A stretch of DNA of 15,787 nucleotides from Betaproteobacteria bacterium UBA6910. Its GTDB lineage: Bacteria > Pseudomonadota > Gammaproteobacteria > Burkholderiales > UBA6910. Below the pieces are notes generated by a model, which was given only the letters and a program-made list of their open reading frames with translations, made no database searches and was not told where the DNA came from. Location: NCBI GenBank assembly GCA_002451065.1, contig DKBC01000363.1, forward strand, positions 1 to 15,787, given 5' to 3'. Positions 7,204-15,427 of this stretch are shown in pieces (the first letter of the stretch is position 1; every line of letters begins with the position of its first letter). A program made the translations under genes and the position numbers.

Positions 7204-7219
7204 TTGGCACGCAACTTGC
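7204..7219 (+). promoter_or_regulatory. Sigma-54 (RpoN) -24/-12 promoter for the prepilin gene
   Basis: TTGGCACG-CAAC-TTGC matches the sigma-54 consensus YTGGCACGNNNNTTGCW at every fixed position except the final W (G here). The invariant GG (7206-7207) and GC (7218-7219) are correctly spaced. Transcription is predicted to start near 7231, giving a ~29-nt leader with a GGAG ribosome site (7249-7252) 7 nt before the ATG at 7260. Such a promoter needs an NtrC-family activator. Confidence 0.85.
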
Positions 7220-7259
7220 GAAGCGGTAGGCAAGACCTTCCAAGAGGCGGAGCAACATC

Positions 7260-7928
7260 ATGCGCAAACAGTCCGGATTTACCCTGATCGAGATCGCCAT
7301 CGTTCTGGTGATTATCGGCTTGCTGCTGGGGGGGATACTAAAGGGCCAGGAGCTGATCAACAGCGCGAAAGTGAAGAACTTCGCCCAGGATTTCCGCACC
7401 GTACCGATTTATATCTACGGTTACCAGGACAAGTTCAAAGTGCTCCCCGGCGACGACGCGACCGCCGACACCCATTTGACCGGCGCCACCCTTGCGCTGC
7501 CCGCCGGCAGCCGGGGTAACGGCATTGTCGACGGCCGCTGGGACACGGTCACGACAACCGACGAGTCAATCCTGTTCTGGCAGCATGTGCGCCTTGCGGG
7601 CCTGGCCCCGGGCGAAACAGCTGTGAACCTGACCACCTACCTCCCGCAGAATGCAGATGGCGGCCGGATCGGGGTCCAGAGCATCGCGGCAACCAACGCC
7701 TCTCCGATTGCCGGCATGACCGGGTCTTACGTGGTGTGCTCGCGGGGCATCGTGGGCAAGTTCGTGCTGCAACTCGATACCACCCTCGATGACGGCAACA
7801 CCACCACGGGATCCATGCGGGCCATGGCGGATGCGGCGCCGCCGGCAGCTGCGGGCGCGGCGGCGGTAAACAACGCCACCATCAATGGCAACCCCGGCAC
7901 CCCGTACACGGTGTGCATGGCATTCTGA
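7260..7928 (+). CDS. Prepilin-type protein of the LPGDD family, sigma-54-controlled (222 aa)
   Basis: A very short leader, MRKQSG, is followed by FTLIEIAIVLVIIGLLLGGILKG, giving a prepilin peptidase site after Gly6 with Glu at mature position 5. The head shows YQDKFKVLPGDD (55-66), ES-x-x-FWQHVRLAGLAPG (102-118), and two cysteines (C160, C219), the second four residues from the C-terminus, suggesting a pilin-like disulfide-bounded D-region. An Ala/Asn-rich stretch (190-207) precedes the C-terminus. The YQ...LPGDD...W-H-R-AGL pattern is shared by a group of predicted prepilins found near secretion and pilus genes. With its own strong sigma-54 promoter and a terminator directly after it, it is probably expressed as a single gene at high level, as a major pilin would be; that role is inferred. 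Confidence 0.85.
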   Translation: MRKQSGFTLIEIAIVLVIIGLLLGGILKGQELINSAKVKNFAQDFRTVPIYIYGYQDKFKVLPGDDATADTHLTGATLALPAGSRGNGIVDGRWDTVTTTDESILFWQHVRLAGLAPGETAVNLTTYLPQNADGGRIGVQSIAATNASPIAGMTGSYVVCSRGIVGKFVLQLDTTLDDGNTTTGSMRAMADAAPPAAAGAAAVNNATINGNPGTPYTVCMAF

Positions 7929-7951
7929 CGCGGGAGCTTCCCTCCCCCAGG

Positions 7952-7978
7952 AAAAGGCCCGCTTCCGCGGGCCTTTTT
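7952..7978. terminator. Intrinsic terminator, probably bidirectional
   Basis: GGCCCGC (7956-7962) pairs perfectly with GCGGGCC (7967-7973) around a TTCC loop, and A4 before the stem and T5 after it extend the stem and give U-runs on both strands. It lies 24 nt after the prepilin stop and 18 nt past the minus-strand antiporter stop, so it can serve both converging genes. Confidence 0.9.
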
Positions 7979-7995
7979 CATTGGCGCGATTCTTA

Positions 7996-9963
7996 TCACC
8001 CCTGCATCAGCCGGATCTCGGCCGCCGCCAGGGAATCCGGCGCACCCCTGAGCACCACCACGTCCCCCACCTGGAGCACGGTGTCCACACCGGGCGACAA
8101 CTCCCGCGTGTTGCGCCGGCGGACCGCGGTTACGTCCACCAGCAGGTCATCCAGATGCAGGTCGCGCAGGGCCTTGCCGGCGGCGGCGGAATTCGGGACG
8201 ATGAACACGCTGTGCAGCCGCTGCAGGCGCTCGGGCTCCTCTTCCTTTTCTTCCGATCCCCCCGGGAACACGCCGCGGAACAGTTCATAGCGCTGCTCCC
8301 GGGCCTCGCGCACCCGCCGGAGCACCCGCGCCAGGGGCACGCCCAGCAGCATCAGGGCGTGGGTAGCCAGCATCAGGCTGCCCTCCATGATCTCGGCCAC
8401 CACCTCCTGGGCTCCCGCCTGCCGCAGGCGATCGATGTCGGCATCGTCCAGGGTGCGCACCAGAACCGGCAGGTCCGGCCTGATCGCCTGCACCTGGGCC
8501 AGGACCCGCTGCGCCGACGGCACGTCGGCATAGGTCACCACCAGGGCCCGGGCCCTCTGCACCCCGGCCGCCACCAGCACCTCACGCCGCGCGGCGTCAC
8601 CATAGACGACAGTCTCCCCCGCCGCACCCGCTTCGCGCACCCGCTCCGGGTCCAGGTCCAGGGCCACGAACTGGATCTTCTCCCGCTCCAGCATCCGCGA
8701 CAGATGTTGGCCGGTGCGGCCGTAGCCGCAGATCACCACATGGCCTTCGGTGGCCATGGTCTGCACCGCGATGTTGTGGAGCTGCATGGCGCGGTTCATC
8801 CACTCCGCGCCCGAGAAATGACGGGCCATGCGCTCGCTGCGCTCGATGATGAAAGGAGCCAGCAGCATGCTCACCACCATGGCCGCCAGCACCACCTGCA
8901 TGGTGGGGACCGCGAGCACCGCCTGGCCGGCGGCAAGGGCAAGGAGCACGAAACCGAATTCGCCGGCCTGGGCCAGATTCAACCCGGTGCGCATCGCGAC
9001 CCCGGCGTCGCGGGAGTAGAGAAAGGCGAGCCCTCCGATCAGCAGCGCCTTGCCGACGATCAGCGCCACAAGGATGCCCAGCACCCGCGGCGCCTCCGCC
9101 ATCAACAGCGCGGGGTCCAGAGTCGCCCCGACGGTGACGAAGAACAGACCGAGCAGCACGTCCCGGAACGGCTTGATGTCGTCCTCCACCTGGTAGCGGT
9201 ATTCGGTCTCGGAGATCAGCATCCCGGCGAGGAAGGCGCCCAGCGCCAGGGACAGTCCCGCCAGTTCCGTAACATAGGCCAGGCCCATGGTGATGAGCAG
9301 CACGTTGAGCATGAACAGCTCGGAGGACTTCTGGCGGGCCACCAGGTGGAACCACGGGCGCATCAGGCGCTGGCCGAAAGACAGCAGCAGGGCCAGGACC
9401 ACCGCCGCCTTGACAATTGCCAGGCCCAGGGAAACGGCCAGGTCTCCGGGATCGGCGGCCAGTGCCGGGATCACGATAATGAGGGGGACTACCGCCAGGT
9501 CCTGAAACAACAGCACGCCCATGACCTGCCGGCCATGGGTGGTGTTGAGTTCCAGCCGCTCGGAAAGCATCTTGCTCACGATGGCGGTGGAGGACATGGC
9601 CAGGGCGCCCCCAAGTGCGACCCCGGCTCGCCAATCCAGGCCCAGCAGCAGGGCGAGGCCGAACACGGCCAGGACCGTAATGCCGACCTGCGCCGTCCCC
9701 AGGCCGAACACCAGTCCGCGCATGGTCACGAGCTTGGGCAGGCTAAACTCGAGACCGATGCTGAACATCAGGAACACCACGCCGAACTCGGCGAGATAAC
9801 GGGTCTGGGGCGTGTCCGGAACCCAGCCCAGGGCGTTGGGACCGACCACCACCCCGATCAGCAGGTAACCGAGCATCGCCGGCAGCTTCAACGCGCGAAA
9901 GCCCACCACCACGATCACGGCGGTGGCAAGGAGCAGGAGGATGGTCTGCAGCGTGTTGTGCAT
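7996..9963 (-). CDS. CPA2-family cation:proton antiporter with TrkA-N and TrkA-C domains (KefB/YbaL type, 655 aa)
   Basis: Residues 1-380 form the Na+/H+-exchanger core of about 12 helices. They include LPAMLGYLLIGVVVGP (27-42), FLMFSIGLEF (64-73), SSTAIVSKML (124-133) and a QDLAVVP motif (154-160), the last characteristic of KefB/KefC-like CPA2 transporters. A TrkA-N (RCK) domain starts at about 407 with the nucleotide-binding loop GYGRTG (413-418) and an acidic residue at the end of the second strand (ALDLDPE). A TrkA-C domain fills about 580-655 after an acidic linker (570-577). It should exchange K+ or Na+ for H+ at the inner membrane, gated by nucleotide; ion and ligand cannot be told from sequence. 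It is divergent from kdsD, as often in Betaproteobacteria. No strong ribosome site precedes ATG 9963. Confidence 0.9.
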   Translation of the reverse strand: MHNTLQTILLLLATAVIVVVGFRALKLPAMLGYLLIGVVVGPNALGWVPDTPQTRYLAEFGVVFLMFSIGLEFSLPKLVTMRGLVFGLGTAQVGITVLAVFGLALLLGLDWRAGVALGGALAMSSTAIVSKMLSERLELNTTHGRQVMGVLLFQDLAVVPLIIVIPALAADPGDLAVSLGLAIVKAAVVLALLLSFGQRLMRPWFHLVARQKSSELFMLNVLLITMGLAYVTELAGLSLALGAFLAGMLISETEYRYQVEDDIKPFRDVLLGLFFVTVGATLDPALLMAEAPRVLGILVALIVGKALLIGGLAFLYSRDAGVAMRTGLNLAQAGEFGFVLLALAAGQAVLAVPTMQVVLAAMVVSMLLAPFIIERSERMARHFSGAEWMNRAMQLHNIAVQTMATEGHVVICGYGRTGQHLSRMLEREKIQFVALDLDPERVREAGAAGETVVYGDAARREVLVAAGVQRARALVVTYADVPSAQRVLAQVQAIRPDLPVLVRTLDDADIDRLRQAGAQEVVAEIMEGSLMLATHALMLLGVPLARVLRRVREAREQRYELFRGVFPGGSEEKEEEPERLQRLHSVFIVPNSAAAGKALRDLHLDDLLVDVTAVRRRNTRELSPGVDTVLQVGDVVVLRGAPDSLAAAEIRLMQG

Positions 9964-10051
9964 GAGCGTTGGGCCCCAGACCGAATGATGCCCGATGCCG
10001 GCGGCGTTTTAAAATTTCGCCCGCGGTTCCTCCGGAGGCGCCGCGGCCATT

Positions 10052-10060
10052 TGCTATAAT
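10052..10060 (+). promoter_or_regulatory. Extended -10 promoter for the kdsD-lpt operon
   Basis: TGC-TATAAT (TATAAT at 10055-10060) is a perfect extended -10 element; the -35 region shows no match to TTGACA. The hexamer ends 8 nt before the kdsD ATG, so the expected start site falls at or within a few bases of the start codon, suggesting leaderless or near-leaderless mRNA. Confidence 0.6.
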
Positions 10061-10068
10061 CCGCGCCC

Positions 10069-11100
10069 ATGAGGGCCGCGAGACTCGGACAAAAAGGCAA
10101 AGCTTCCGGGGTCATTGAACGGGCCCGCGAAGTGCTGTTGATCGAAGCGGAAGCACTCGGGGCTCTCTATGACCGCCTCGAGCACCCGGCGCGGCAGGAA
10201 GATTTTCTCAAGGCGGTGGCGCTGATCCGGGGGCCCGGGGAGGGCTCGCTCCCCTCGGGCCGGGTGGTGGTGAGCGGCGTGGGAAAATCCGGGCACGTGG
10301 CGCGGAAGATTGCCTCCACTTTGGCCAGCACCGGTACTCCAGCGCTGTTTGTCCACGCCGCCGAGGCGGCCCACGGTGACCTGGGCATGATCACCGAGCA
10401 GGACGTGTTCATCGCGATTTCCTATTCGGGCGAGAGCGCGGAATTGCTCACCATCGTCCCCGCCATCAAGCGCTGCGGCGCCAAGCTGATCGCCATCACC
10501 GGAAACCCGGCCTCTTCCCTCGCGAGCGAGGCAGACGTCCACCTGGATGCCGGTGTCGAGCGCGAAGCCTGCCCGCTGGATCTCGCGCCCACCGCCAGCA
10601 CCACCGCGGCCCTGGCCCTCGGGGACGCCTTGGCCATGGCCCTCGTGGAGGACCGGGGATTCACCGCCGAAGATTTCGCACGTACACATCCCGGCGGCAG
10701 TCTCGGCCGGCGCCTGCTGACCCACGTGCGGGACGTGATGCGAACCGGCGCGCAGTTGCCGGCCGTCCCGGACAGCGCGACGCTTGCCGAGGCGATCCTG
10801 GAAATCTCCCGCAAGGGGCTGGGCATGACGGCGGTGCTAGACAAGGGGGGGCGCCTGGTCGGCATTTACACTGACGGCGACCTGCGCCGCAGCCTGGAAA
10901 GGACCACCGACCTCAAGGCGCTGCGCGTCGCCGAGGTCATGACGCGCAATCCGCGCACCATCGGCCCGGACCGGCTGGCGGCGGAGGCGGTCAAGATGAT
11001 GGACGAATTCAAGATCAACCAGCTGCTGGTGACGGACACCCGGCGCCGGGTGCTCGGGGCCCTGAACATGCACGACCTGTTCCGCGCCGGGGTGGTCTAG
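10069..11100 (+). CDS. kdsD: D-arabinose 5-phosphate isomerase (343 aa)
   Basis: KdsD interconverts D-ribulose 5-phosphate and D-arabinose 5-phosphate, the first committed step towards KDO of the LPS inner core. A SIS domain (about 45-200) carries GVGKSGH (70-76), ISYSGESAELL (117-127), EACPLDLAPTASTTA (166-180) and HPGGSLG (207-213). Lys73, Glu125, Glu166 and His207 line up at constant offset with the E. coli KdsD catalytic residues Lys59, Glu111, Glu152 and His193. Two CBS domains follow (about 215-275 and 285-343), with the typical end MHDLFRAGVV. The length is close to the 328 residues of E. coli KdsD. The ATG at 10069 gives an N-terminus of the right length, but no ribosome site precedes it and the -10 box is only 8 nt away. 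kdsC follows after 21 nt. Confidence 0.95.
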   Translation: MRAARLGQKGKASGVIERAREVLLIEAEALGALYDRLEHPARQEDFLKAVALIRGPGEGSLPSGRVVVSGVGKSGHVARKIASTLASTGTPALFVHAAEAAHGDLGMITEQDVFIAISYSGESAELLTIVPAIKRCGAKLIAITGNPASSLASEADVHLDAGVEREACPLDLAPTASTTAALALGDALAMALVEDRGFTAEDFARTHPGGSLGRRLLTHVRDVMRTGAQLPAVPDSATLAEAILEISRKGLGMTAVLDKGGRLVGIYTDGDLRRSLERTTDLKALRVAEVMTRNPRTIGPDRLAAEAVKMMDEFKINQLLVTDTRRRVLGALNMHDLFRAGVV

Positions 11101-11121
11101 GACCTCGGCGGCCGAGATCTC

Positions 11122-11646
11122 ATGGAAGATTCGATTCTTCGCGCGCGCCGCGTGCGGCTCCTGGTGCTCGACGTGGACGGCGTGCTCACCGACGGCCGGC
11201 TGCATTTCACGAACGCGGGAGAGGAAATCAAGACCTTTCACGTGCGGGATGGCCACGGCATCAAGCTGCTGGCCGCCAGCGGCGTGGAGGTGGCCATCGT
11301 CACCGGACGGCGTTCCATCGCCGTCGAGCGGCGCGCCGCGGAACTCGGCATTGCGCACCTGCACCAGGGCGCCGATGACAAGGGGAAGTCCTTCGACCGA
11401 TTGCTCGGCGACCTGGGACTACCCAGGGAGGCGGCGGCCTACATGGGGGACGACGTGGTCGACCTGCCGCCCATGCGCCGCTGCGGGCTGGCCCTCACCG
11501 TCCCGGATGCTCCCCCCATCGTGAAGCGCCACGCGCACCGGATAACCCGGGCGGCGGCCGGGGCCGGCGCGGTGCGCGAGGCCTGCGAATTCATCATGTT
11601 CGCCCAGGGTTCCCTGGACGCGCAGCTCGCGGTGTATCTCCGGTGA
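11122..11646 (+). CDS. kdsC: 3-deoxy-D-manno-octulosonate 8-phosphate phosphatase (174 aa)
   Basis: KdsC dephosphorylates KDO-8-phosphate to KDO in the cytoplasm. It is a C0-type HAD phosphatase lacking a cap domain and working as a tetramer. Visible motifs are DVDGVLTDG (17-25; nucleophile Asp17 and Asp19), motif II VTGRR (60-64, Thr61), the motif III lysine near GADDKGKS (83-90, Lys87) and the motif IV pair MGDD (108-111, Asp110 and Asp111). The length is slightly under the 188 residues of E. coli KdsC. It lies between kdsD and lptC; its stop overlaps the lptC start (GTGA). A 13-nt palindrome (11104-11116) occupies the place of a ribosome site just before the ATG. Confidence 0.95.
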   Translation: MEDSILRARRVRLLVLDVDGVLTDGRLHFTNAGEEIKTFHVRDGHGIKLLAASGVEVAIVTGRRSIAVERRAAELGIAHLHQGADDKGKSFDRLLGDLGLPREAAAYMGDDVVDLPPMRRCGLALTVPDAPPIVKRHAHRITRAAAGAGAVREACEFIMFAQGSLDAQLAVYLR

Positions 11647-12221
11647 CGCGCCGCCATATCGCGTGGTACCCGCTCTCGCTGCTGACTTTGCTCGCCGCCC
11701 TCTCGTTCTGGCTCGAATACACTGTCCAGAGCGCCGCCACGGTGGAACAAAAGCGGCAGCGGAATGATCCCGACTTCACGGTCGACGGCTTGTCCGCGAT
11801 CCAGTCGGGCCCCGACGGGGCGCCGCGTTACACCCTGTCCGCAAGCAGGATGGTGCATTACCCCGACGACGACAGCACTCACCTCGCGGACCCCCGCTTC
11901 AAAAGCCTGGAACCCGGCAAGCCACCGCTCAGCATCCGCGCCAATCGCGGCCTCGTGTCCAGCGAAGGGCAGCACCTATACCTGTTTGACGACGTCGTGA
12001 TCACGGGCGAGCGCGAGGATGCCCAGGGCGGGCCCCTGACCCTCACCACAAAGTCTCTCCACGTGATCCCGGACAAGGACTTCGCCGAGACGCAAGATCC
12101 CGTGACCGTGAGCGATGCGCGTACCAGGATCGATGGCGTGGGCTTAGAATTGAATGCCCAAACGAGAGTGCTGAAGCTCCTTTCCGAGGTACGCGGCCGT
12201 TATGAAACCCAGCGCAGGTAG
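11643..12221 (+). CDS. lptC: LPS export system protein LptC (192 aa)
   Basis: LptC is the bitopic inner-membrane subunit that passes LPS from the LptB2FG transporter to periplasmic LptA. The protein begins with a short basic segment and one membrane helix (about 9-25), then a periplasmic beta-jellyroll (about 40-190). The YTLSASRMVHYPDDDSTHL stretch (63-81) and the repeating pattern of about 20-residue strands ending in TRIDGVGLELN are typical of the family. Translation starts at GTG 11643, overlapping the kdsC stop as GTGA. The 3' end overlaps lptA by 20 nt in another frame. Position in kdsD-kdsC-lptC-lptA-lptB confirms the assignment. Confidence 0.92.
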   Translation: MTRRHIAWYPLSLLTLLAALSFWLEYTVQSAATVEQKRQRNDPDFTVDGLSAIQSGPDGAPRYTLSASRMVHYPDDDSTHLADPRFKSLEPGKPPLSIRANRGLVSSEGQHLYLFDDVVITGEREDAQGGPLTLTTKSLHVIPDKDFAETQDPVTVSDARTRIDGVGLELNAQTRVLKLLSEVRGRYETQRR

Positions 12222-12786
12222 CCCGGCGGCGCGCATTGCCCTGCTTTGCTCCGTCCTGGCGGCATGGTTGCCCGCCGGTACGGCGCTTGCGGAGCGCGCG
12301 GACCGAGAGAAACCCATTCACCTGGAAGCCGATCGGATGACCGTGGACGACGCCAAGCAGGTCGCCGTCTTTGAAGGCGACGTTCGCATGACCCAGGGCA
12401 CCATGACCATCCGCGCCGACAAGGTCGTCGTACGCCAGGACGAGGATGGCTTCCAACACGGCACGGCGTATGGCAGGCCGGTCATCTTCCGGCAGAAACG
12501 CGAGGGCGCCGAGGAATACATAGAGGGCTACGGCGAGCGCATGGAGTATGACGGCCGGGCGAATCAGCTCGAGCTGTTCACCGAAGCCCGGATCGTCCGC
12601 GGGCAGGACGAGGTGCGGGGTAGCTACATCTCTTACAACGCGGTCACCGAATTCTTCAAAGTCGTCGGCGGCTCGCCCCAGAAGCCCGAGGGCCGCGTGC
12701 GCGCGGTAATCCAGCCCAAGGCCAAGGAGCAGCCGGCCCCCGAGCCGCCGCTCAGCATCAAGCCCTCCGGCACCCTGAGCCAATGA
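12202..12786 (+). CDS. lptA: LPS transport periplasmic protein LptA (194 aa)
   Basis: LptA forms the periplasmic bridge carrying LPS from LptC to the outer-membrane LptDE. A signal peptide (1-30, cut after ALA) precedes an OstA/LptA beta-jellyroll (about 35-160) starting [21 protein letters not shown], with [18 protein letters not shown] (58-75) and [20 protein letters not shown] (105-124), the recurring motif of LptA/LptD folds. The C-terminal tail (168-194) is Pro/Lys-rich and probably disordered. The ATG lies inside the 3' end of lptC (20-nt overlap), with GAGG about 12 nt upstream. The stop overlaps the lptB start as ATGA, indicating coupling. Confidence 0.94.
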   Translation: MKPSAGSPAARIALLCSVLAAWLPAGTALAERADREKPIHLEADRMTVDDAKQVAVFEGDVRMTQGTMTIRADKVVVRQDEDGFQHGTAYGRPVIFRQKREGAEEYIEGYGERMEYDGRANQLELFTEARIVRGQDEVRGSYISYNAVTEFFKVVGGSPQKPEGRVRAVIQPKAKEQPAPEPPLSIKPSGTLSQ

Positions 12787-13505
12787 GCCGGCTCAGGGCG
12801 GAACATTTGGAAAAGCGCTACCGGTCGCGCACCGTGCTGCATGACGTGTCCCTGGAGGTCAGCAGCGGAGAGGTGGTGGGCCTGCTCGGCCCCAACGGCG
12901 CAGGCAAGACCACCTGCTTCTACATGATTGTGGGTTTGGTGCCCTTGGACGGAGGACGGATATTCCTGGACCAGACCGAACTCTCGCACCTGCCCATCCA
13001 CAAGCGCGCCCGGCTGGGGCTGGGTTACCTGCCCCAGGAGGCCTCCATCTTCCGGCGGCTCTCCGTGTCCGAAAATGTCCGCGCCGTGCTTGAGCTTCAG
13101 GAGTACGAGGATGAGGAAGTCGAGCAGCATCTGGACGATCTGCTCCAGGATCTCCATATCACCCATCTGCGGGACAGCCCTGCCATCAGCCTGTCCGGCG
13201 GGGAGCGCCGCCGGGTCGAAATCGCCCGGGCCCTGGCGACCCGCCCCCGCTTCATCCTGCTGGACGAGCCATTCGCGGGCATTGACCCCATCGCGGTGCT
13301 GGATATCCAAAAAATCATAGGGTTCCTGAAAGAGCGGGAAATCGGGGTCCTGATTACCGATCACAACGTCAGGGAAACGTTGGGAATTTGCGACAGGGCT
13401 TACATCATCAACGAGGGGTTGGTGCTGGCCTACGGTACGCCGGACGAAATCATTTATAATGAGAGTGTTCGAAAAGTATACCTAGGCGAGCACTTCCGGC
13501 TTTGA
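12783..13505 (+). CDS. lptB: LPS export ABC transporter ATPase LptB (240 aa)
   Basis: LptB is the cytoplasmic ATPase that powers LPS extraction by LptFG. All ABC motifs are intact: Walker A GPNGAGKT (36-43, Lys42), Q-loop Gln85 in [13 protein letters not shown], signature [15 protein letters not shown] (137-151), Walker [14 protein letters not shown] (157-169, catalytic Glu162) and H-loop TDHNVRETL (192-200, His194). It is nearly collinear with the 241-residue E. coli protein, down to the C-terminal YLGEHFRL. It is the last LPS gene of the run and starts inside the lptA stop. rpoN follows after 82 nt, as in many proteobacteria. lptF and lptG are not in this window. Confidence 0.97.
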   Translation: MSRLRAEHLEKRYRSRTVLHDVSLEVSSGEVVGLLGPNGAGKTTCFYMIVGLVPLDGGRIFLDQTELSHLPIHKRARLGLGYLPQEASIFRRLSVSENVRAVLELQEYEDEEVEQHLDDLLQDLHITHLRDSPAISLSGGERRRVEIARALATRPRFILLDEPFAGIDPIAVLDIQKIIGFLKEREIGVLITDHNVRETLGICDRAYIINEGLVLAYGTPDEIIYNESVRKVYLGEHFRL

Positions 13506-13587
13506 GCGCCCTGGGGTTTCCGATCAGTCCACCCGACAGCAGACAGGCCGCATAACCTGCGGTCGTCCCGGGATATTTGACGCATTC

Positions 13588-15015
13588 ATGAAGCCTTCCC
13601 TGCAGCTCAGGCTGTCTCAGCAGCTGACCCTGACGCCCCAGCTGCAACAGTCGATTCGGCTGCTGCAGCTGTCGACGCTCGAACTCAATCAGGAAGTGGA
13701 ACGGTTTCTTCAGGAAAACCCCCTCCTCGAGCGCGACGAGGGGGAGGAGGAAGGAGGCGGACCGACCCTCTTTACCGGGGTGGATGGCGGCGTCCGGGAA
13801 GTCTCCCCAAGCAACGGACAGAGCGAGGGAGAGGTCCCACAGCCCGAATTGGGCGACGGCGGCTGGTTTGAGGAAGGTGGATTCGGAAGCCGCGACGAGG
13901 AGGACAACGATGCGCCGCAACTGGCGGCCGACGAGCCGAGCCTGCGCGAGCACCTCAACTGGCAGCTCAATCTGCTGCAGCTTCCGGAGCGGGACCGGAA
14001 GATTATCGGGCTGCTCATCGACGCCTTGGACGACGACGGCTACCTCAGCCAGAGCCTGGAGGAAGTTGCCGAACTGCTGCCTCCCGAGTTCGAAATCGAG
14101 CCCGAGGAGCTCAGCATTGCCCTGCGGCACCTGCAAAATTTCGACCCTCCCGGGGTCGGTGCCCGGGACCTCCGGGAATGCCTGTTGCTCCAGCTCAAGG
14201 CGCTGCCCGAAGACGTTCCCCACCGGAAGGAGGCAATGCTGATCGTGGAGGCCCACCTGGAGACGCTGGCTTCCCGCGACTTCGGCAGGCTCAAGAAGGT
14301 CCTTCGTTGCGACGACGCCTGCCTGCGGGGGGTGCAGAAGCTCATCACCGGCCTGAATCCCCGCCCCGGGGGCGGCTATTCCCAGGACGTCGCCCGCTAT
14401 GTGATCCCCGACGTGGTGGTGCGCAAGGTAAAGGGGGTGTGGCTGGCGAGCCTCAACCCGGAAGCCATCCCCAGGCTGCGCATCAACCGCATGTACGCCG
14501 AGATCCTCAATCGCAACCGGGACGCCAGCCTGGCGCAGCTGGCGGGCCAGCTGCAGGAGGCGAAGTGGCTCATCAAGAACGTCCAGCAGCGCTTCGATAC
14601 CATCCGACGCGTTTCCCAGGCCATTGTGGACCGGCAGCGCCGCTTCTTCGAGCACGGCGAGGTGGCCATGCGTCCTCTGGTGCTGAGGGAGATCGCGGAC
14701 GCCCTGGGGCTGCACGAATCCACGGTGTCGCGGGTCACCACCCAGAAATTCATGATGACTCCCCGGGGCGTTTTCGAGCTCAAGTATTTCTTCGGCAGCC
14801 ACGTCGCCACCGAGACCGGCGGCGCCTGCTCCGCTACCGCGATCCGCGCCCTCATCAGGCAACTGGTCAGCGCCGAGGACTCGCGCAGCCCGCTGTCGGA
14901 CAGCCAGCTTTCAGAAATCCTCGGCCAGCAGGGGATTGTCGTCGCCCGCCGTACTGTGGCGAAATACCGTGAATCTCTTCAGATCCTGCCGGTCAATCTG
15001 CGTAAGACCCTTTGA
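13588..15015 (+). CDS. rpoN: RNA polymerase sigma-54 factor RpoN (475 aa)
   Basis: RpoN directs RNA polymerase to -24/-12 promoters and needs NtrC-family activators. Region I is the Gln/Leu-rich N-terminus (1-50, starting [22 protein letters not shown]). Region II is acidic and variable (about 51-118). The core-binding domain is at about 119-310, and the DNA-binding domain holds the helix-turn-helix [19 protein letters not shown] (366-384) and the RpoN box [10 protein letters not shown] (453-462), both complete. The length is normal. The start is fixed by the conserved N-terminus rather than by a ribosome site, which is weak. A near-consensus target promoter lies at 7204-7219 in this same window. 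hpf follows 15 nt later. Confidence 0.97.
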   Translation: MKPSLQLRLSQQLTLTPQLQQSIRLLQLSTLELNQEVERFLQENPLLERDEGEEEGGGPTLFTGVDGGVREVSPSNGQSEGEVPQPELGDGGWFEEGGFGSRDEEDNDAPQLAADEPSLREHLNWQLNLLQLPERDRKIIGLLIDALDDDGYLSQSLEEVAELLPPEFEIEPEELSIALRHLQNFDPPGVGARDLRECLLLQLKALPEDVPHRKEAMLIVEAHLETLASRDFGRLKKVLRCDDACLRGVQKLITGLNPRPGGGYSQDVARYVIPDVVVRKVKGVWLASLNPEAIPRLRINRMYAEILNRNRDASLAQLAGQLQEAKWLIKNVQQRFDTIRRVSQAIVDRQRRFFEHGEVAMRPLVLREIADALGLHESTVSRVTTQKFMMTPRGVFELKYFFGSHVATETGGACSATAIRALIRQLVSAEDSRSPLSDSQLSEILGQQGIVVARRTVAKYRESLQILPVNLRKTL

Positions 15016-15030
15016 AGAAAGGAGCTGCCC

Positions 15031-15354
15031 ATGAACCTCACGGTCACCGGACACCACGTCGACGTCACTCCGGCCATCCGGGAATATGTGGCGCAAAAGG
15101 TCGGGCGGATTCGCCGCCACTTCGACCGCGTGATCGACGTTAATGTGACGCTCTCGGTGGAGAAGCTGCGGCAGATGGCCGAGGCCAGCGTCCGGATCCG
15201 GGGACGCAGCATCGTCGTACAAAGCGAGGATGCGGACATGTACGCGGCCATCGACCGACTGATCGACAAACTGGACCGACAGATCCTCCGTCACAAGAGC
15301 AAGCGCAGTGAAAAGCGCCCCAACGGGGCGGTCCGCCCACAGGCCTCAGAATGA
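15031..15354 (+). CDS. hpf: Ribosome hibernation promoting factor, short form (107 aa)
   Basis: This S30AE-domain protein (about 1-97) binds the 30S decoding region in stationary phase. In species with a short HPF it promotes 100S dimers together with RMF; whether RMF exists here is unknown. Motifs include MNLTVTGHHVDVTPAIREYV, the basic helix KVGRIRRHFDRV, and the second helix EDADMYAAIDRLIDKLDRQI followed by a basic tail HKSKRSEK. The length (107) fits the short form; the long form's C-terminal domain is missing as expected. AAAGGAG (15018-15024) lies 6 nt before the ATG, one of the clearest ribosome sites in the window, so this gene may be translated more strongly than rpoN. Confidence 0.95.
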   Translation: MNLTVTGHHVDVTPAIREYVAQKVGRIRRHFDRVIDVNVTLSVEKLRQMAEASVRIRGRSIVVQSEDADMYAAIDRLIDKLDRQILRHKSKRSEKRPNGAVRPQASE

Positions 15355-15427
15355 GCCTGGGCGGAATCGGCGGAAAATCGACGTCATGAAATCCGCTGTC
15401 GGCCCGGCGTTAGATACCCAGCCCCCC

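Larger units (their letters stand above)
6914..7259. other. 346-bp divergent intergenic regulatory region
   Basis: No credible gene lies here; a 144-codon minus-strand open frame runs through it and into the prepilin gene but has no coding features. It holds the kinase start region, a 9-bp inverted repeat, an AT-rich tract (about 7149-7186) with an IHF-like site, and a sigma-54 promoter for the prepilin. CCGTC occurs five times on the plus strand between 6973 and 7105, and a direct repeat ATTGT occurs at 7013 and 7024, 11 bp apart. Confidence 0.7.

Noticed and set aside
7885..10059. 724-codon plus-strand open frame opposite the antiporter gene
   Set aside because: The product is His/Gln/Arg/Gly-rich with no domains, lies antisense to a well-supported transporter, and starts inside a prepilin gene; typical of GC-rich antisense frames.
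13553..13567. CCGCA-TAACC-TGCGG hairpin in the lptB-rpoN gap as a terminator
   Set aside because: The stem is only 5 bp and there is no T-run; read-through from lptB into rpoN remains likely.
13450..14862. 470-codon minus-strand open frame opposite rpoN
   Set aside because: rpoN is unambiguous on the plus strand, and the antisense product has no recognisable feature.
15316..15330. CGCCCC-AAC-GGGGCG hairpin near the end of hpf as a terminator
   Set aside because: The 6-bp stem is perfect, but it lies inside the coding sequence and no T-run follows.
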